Under the pieces are notes generated by a model. The model searched no databases and was not told the origin of the DNA. It worked only from the letters and a program-made list of their open reading frames with translations. This document shows, in pieces, positions 42,829-45,012 of a stretch of DNA of 45,012 nt (position 1 is its first letter; each line of letters begins with the position of its first letter). The stretch lies in NCBI GenBank assembly GCA_002862435.1, contig PKDC01000033.1:1-45012 (forward strand), in the 5' to 3' direction. Source of the stretch: Pseudomonadota bacterium. GTDB taxonomy: Bacteria > Pseudomonadota > Gammaproteobacteria > UBA5335. The translations under genes and the position numbers were made by a program.

Positions 42829-44187
42829 ATGCGGCATCCCCTTCCCGTCCTGCTGTTGCTGTCCCTGGCTGGTTGCAGCTTGATCCCGGACTACCAGCGC
42901 CCTGGGGTGCCGGTGCCCACGCAATGGTCACCTCAGACGGCGCCAGCCACGGATCTCACGCCTGATGCATGGTGGACCACATTCGCCAGCCCGGCGCTGG
43001 ATGAGCTGGTGGATCAAGCCTTGGCCGCCAACCAGGATCTGGCTGCGGGCGTGGCGCGCATCCGCCAGGCCCGTGCCGTCGCGACCATCGCCAACGCGCC
43101 TTTGTGGCCCCAGCTCGATGCCACATGGTCCGCCATCGACACCGACCGCAGTGGCGACAGCAACGTTTCGTCGACAACCCAAAGCGGCACCCGCTCCAGC
43201 ACCCAACTCACGCTGGCCTATGAACTGGACCTGTTCGGCAGGGTGAGCGCAACCCGCGAGGCGGCGCGCAGCCGCATCACCGTCAGTCAGTTCGATCTGG
43301 CCGCCCTGCGCTTGCTGACCAGTGGCGAAACGGCACAGGCTGTCCTCAATCTTGCCGCCACGCGCGAACGCTTGCGCCTGGCGCAGGCGAATCTGGAGGC
43401 CACCCGCGCCGTGCTGGCGGTGCTGGAAGCCCAGTTCGCCGCCGGCCGGATCTCGGCGCTAGAGCGGGACCAGCAGCGCACCGTGGTTGCGACCACCGAG
43501 GCCAGCCTGGCCGCGCTGACGCAGACCGAGGCCAGCACCCGCAACCAACTGGCCTTGCTCACCGGCGTGGCGGCCCCGTCGTTCCAGGCGCCCGATGCCG
43601 ACTGGGCGGCGCTGGCGCTGCCCGAAGTCGTGCCCACCCTGCCCGCCGCCCTGCTCACTCGCCGGCCTGACCTGCGCCGGGCGGAGGCGGAGCTGATGGC
43701 TGCCGGCGCCGATATCGGCGCCGCCCGCGCGGCCTTGTATCCCAGTGTGCAAATCGGCTGGGACCGGGCTTGGACCCGCAGCCCCACGGCCACTCTGACC
43801 ACCCTCAGCGCCAGCACGCTGGCGCCCTTGTTCCATGGCGGCGCCCTGCGCGGCGAGGTGGCTCGCACCCAAGCGCGCCGCGAGGAACTGGTGGCCAACT
43901 ATCGCCAGGCCGTACTGACCGCCTACCGGGAAGTGAGCGACGCCCTCGATGCCCAGCGCCAGAGCGCCCTGCGCAGCGCTGCCCTGGATCAGGCCGCGCT
44001 TGCGGCACGGGCCGCTTATGACGGTGCTCGTGCTCGTTTCGACGCCGGCGCCGTGGATTACTCGGTGCTGCTTGATGCCCAGCGCAGCCTGATCACCGCC
44101 AATGACGCCGCCGTCAGCGCGCGCCTCGACCGCTTCACCGCTGCCGTATCGCTCTATCGTGCCCTGGGCGGCGGCAGCGCCGCTTGA
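42829..44187 (+). CDS. TolC-type outer-membrane efflux lipoprotein (NodT family)
   Basis: Outer-membrane channel of the exporter. The 452-residue precursor is a lipoprotein (MRHPLPVLLLLSLAGC, Cys16), then PDYQRPGVPVP, a signature of the RND/NodT outer-membrane factor family. The duplicated coiled-coil hairpins are visible as ALDELVDQALAANQDLAAGVARIRQARA and AVLAVLEAQFAAGRISALERDQ in the first half and LLTRRPDLRRAEAELMAAGADIGAARAALYPSV in the second. YREVSDALDAQRQS and VDYSVLLDAQRSLITAND close the second repeat. Start ATG 42829, four bases after macB; the three genes are an operon without an obvious regulator. Confidence 0.95.
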   Translation: MRHPLPVLLLLSLAGCSLIPDYQRPGVPVPTQWSPQTAPATDLTPDAWWTTFASPALDELVDQALAANQDLAAGVARIRQARAVATIANAPLWPQLDATWSAIDTDRSGDSNVSSTTQSGTRSSTQLTLAYELDLFGRVSATREAARSRITVSQFDLAALRLLTSGETAQAVLNLAATRERLRLAQANLEATRAVLAVLEAQFAAGRISALERDQQRTVVATTEASLAALTQTEASTRNQLALLTGVAAPSFQAPDADWAALALPEVVPTLPAALLTRRPDLRRAEAELMAAGADIGAARAALYPSVQIGWDRAWTRSPTATLTTLSASTLAPLFHGGALRGEVARTQARREELVANYRQAVLTAYREVSDALDAQRQSALRSAALDQAALAARAAYDGARARFDAGAVDYSVLLDAQRSLITANDAAVSARLDRFTAAVSLYRALGGGSAA

Positions 44188-44562
44188 TTTTCATTGACGA
44201 CATCCAGCGTCAAATTCTTGGACATCAACGATTTTCTGGACCGACATCGCCGACCGCCCAGCGGGCCAGGAAGGCCGCCCCGCACCGGGGTGTCAGGCAG
44301 ACACGGCGACGGCCGGCGTTTCTGAACGCCGCGCGGCCGCAAGGCCGCCTCACCCTCTGCCCAGGAGGTGCGCCATGTTGCTGTCCCGCATTCTTCGACG
44401 TGCGTTCTACCTATGCGCAAGGCGGTTGACGAGATGGCGCCATCGTGGCGCAAAGTTTGCCGTCATTTGTGAGCATTGCGGCGCGCTGCAATGATGAACG
44501 CGGTCCGCGCCCTGCGCGCTGGGGCTGCGTTCTTGAAACGCCCACCCCGCCAGGAGAACCGC
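44188..44562. other. Degenerate intergenic DNA after the efflux operon
   Basis: About 375 bases without a recognisable gene. It carries two adjacent perfect stem-loops (44315-44330 and 44333-44348). The last 60 bases, with AGGAGA before ATG 44563, look like the leader of a former urease beta-subunit gene. Confidence 0.5.
44315..44348. repeat. Two adjacent stem-loops, the second with a GNRA-type loop
   Basis: GGCGTT (44315-44320) pairs with AACGCC (44325-44330) around TCTG; two bases later GCGGCC (44333-44338) pairs with GGCCGC (44343-44348) around GCAA. No T tract follows on either strand. They lie 128 bases after the efflux gene stop. Confidence 0.7.
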
Positions 44563-44762
44563 ATGATCCCCGGAGAACTCGACACCGCCCCCGGCGCGCT
44601 GGAACTGAACGCCGGCCGGTGGTGACGCCGAGCGTCGCCAACACCGGCGACCGGCCAATCCGGGTCGGATTGCACTACCACTTTGCGGAAACCAATCCCG
44701 CGCTGCAGACCACCTTCCCGGACGGCACCAAGCTGGTCACCGTCCACGAACCCATCGTCTGA
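44563..44762 (+). pseudogene. Urease remnant: frameshifted ureB start joined to the end of ureA
   Basis: ATG 44563 (preceded by AGGAGA) begins [19 protein letters not shown], the N-terminus of the urease beta subunit UreB, and then hits TGA at 44623. In the next frame the homology continues as [17 protein letters not shown] and [12 protein letters not shown], typical UreB core with the HYHF motif, so one base is missing near 44617-44622. After NPAL the sequence switches to [17 protein letters not shown] and a stop, which is the C-terminus of the urease gamma subunit UreA, not UreB. Normally ureA precedes ureB, so this is a rearranged fossil. No other urease gene is in the window. Homology is from memory of the families. 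Confidence 0.85.
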
Positions 44763-44926
44763 AGCGCAGCCGGGCGCAGCCCGGTCGTTGGCAGCCAGCG
44801 TTCCATTGCGGGCGTGATCTGAATCATGTTTACGGCTTGTTAACGCCACCATCGCGTCTTTTGTCGGCCCATTTGCAGGCGTCGGCGTATCGTGCCGGAT
44901 GTCTGTCATGCATGAGGAGCAGTGCG
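44763..44926. other. Short intergenic region after the urease remnant
   Basis: Contains a CCGGGC/GCCCGG hairpin with GCA loop at 44771-44785, then an A+T-richer stretch near 44820-44850 that may hold the promoter of the next gene. Confidence 0.35.
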
Positions 44927-45012
44927 GTGGATGGGGTCTGGTTGCTTGTCCTGTTGGTCCTGTTCGGTCTCGTGGTGGGTCTCGCGGTCGGCTGCGGTCG
45001 CCTGCCGGGAGC
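44927..45012 (+). CDS. Start of an unknown membrane-protein gene, cut by the window end
   Basis: GTG 44927 follows GAGGAG (44914-44919) by seven bases and opens a frame running off the window. The 28 visible codons read VDGVWLLVLLVLFGLVVGL and then AVGCGRLPG: a single hydrophobic segment with few charges, so a membrane anchor or signal sequence. Too little is visible to name a family. Confidence 0.5.
   Translation, partial: MDGVWLLVLLVLFGLVVGLAVGCGRLPG

Noticed and set aside
44617-44622. Urease frameshift considered as only a sequencing error
   Set aside because: Cannot be excluded for the frameshift itself, but the UreA tail in place of the UreB C-terminus shows the gene is rearranged anyway.
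1-45012. tRNA or rRNA genes, CRISPR arrays, transposases, integrase-attachment structures
   Set aside because: No tRNA T-arm pattern with matching acceptor stem, no regularly spaced repeats, and no transposase motif were seen; the only recombinase is housekeeping XerC.

Overview
The window is G+C-rich chromosomal DNA of a Gram-negative bacterium, almost certainly a gammaproteobacterium. Evidence: outer-membrane barrels, lipoproteins, PBP1B, a PhoB/PhoR system, the argS-SPOR, yoaA/tsaB and dapF-DUF484-xerC-hslVU neighbourhoods, and the ubiE-ubiJ-ubiB order. Gene content and order resemble Chromatiales or Methylococcales-type lineages; I cannot name a genus. No rRNA, tRNA, CRISPR array or intact mobile element was seen.

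Layout. 1-2949: glyS (cut by the window edge), gmhB and plsC. 3152-6676: a small outer-membrane barrel protein, msrB, argS and an FtsN-like SPOR protein. 7240-8817: a small secreted protein and an OmpA-type protein. 8917-14448 (minus strand): mrcB, a TPR lipoprotein, yoaA and tsaB. 14649-22841: an unusual phosphate-regulation locus. 22902-27547 (minus): pepN and kup. 27743-37749 (plus): a long, tightly packed housekeeping run of an FMN glutamate-synthase-like protein, dapF, DUF484, xerC, hslV, hslU, DUF971, ubiE, ubiJ, ubiB and a DUF2058 protein. 37800-44187: an accessory block with an A+T-richer GT1 glycosyltransferase followed by a MacA-MacB-outer-membrane-factor export operon. 44188-45012: mostly degenerate DNA with a scrambled urease pseudogene, then the start of a new membrane-protein gene at the window edge.

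The phosphate locus is the most unusual part. phoB-phoR sits with phoU and a PstB-family ATPase, but no pstS, pstC or pstA is in the window. The PstB-like protein keeps Walker A and the H-loop histidine but has lost the Walker B glutamate, the Q-loop glutamine and the LSGGQ signature, so it looks like an ATP-binding signalling partner of PhoU rather than a pump motor. Between the two halves lie a porin with a near-consensus Pho box and a strongly structured mRNA leader, and a DUF2057 lipoprotein with a weaker candidate Pho box. phoB has its own Pho box and -10. A membrane-anchored PAS protein without an output domain diverges from phoB. Taken together, this could be a phosphate-sensing module separated from the transporter.

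Other points of interest are an intrinsic terminator with no annotated upstream gene (possible small RNA) between phoU and mrcB, and a glycosyltransferase next to a MacAB-type exporter that may form a glycosylation-export or resistance pair. Functional calls rest on motifs read by eye; no database search was run.
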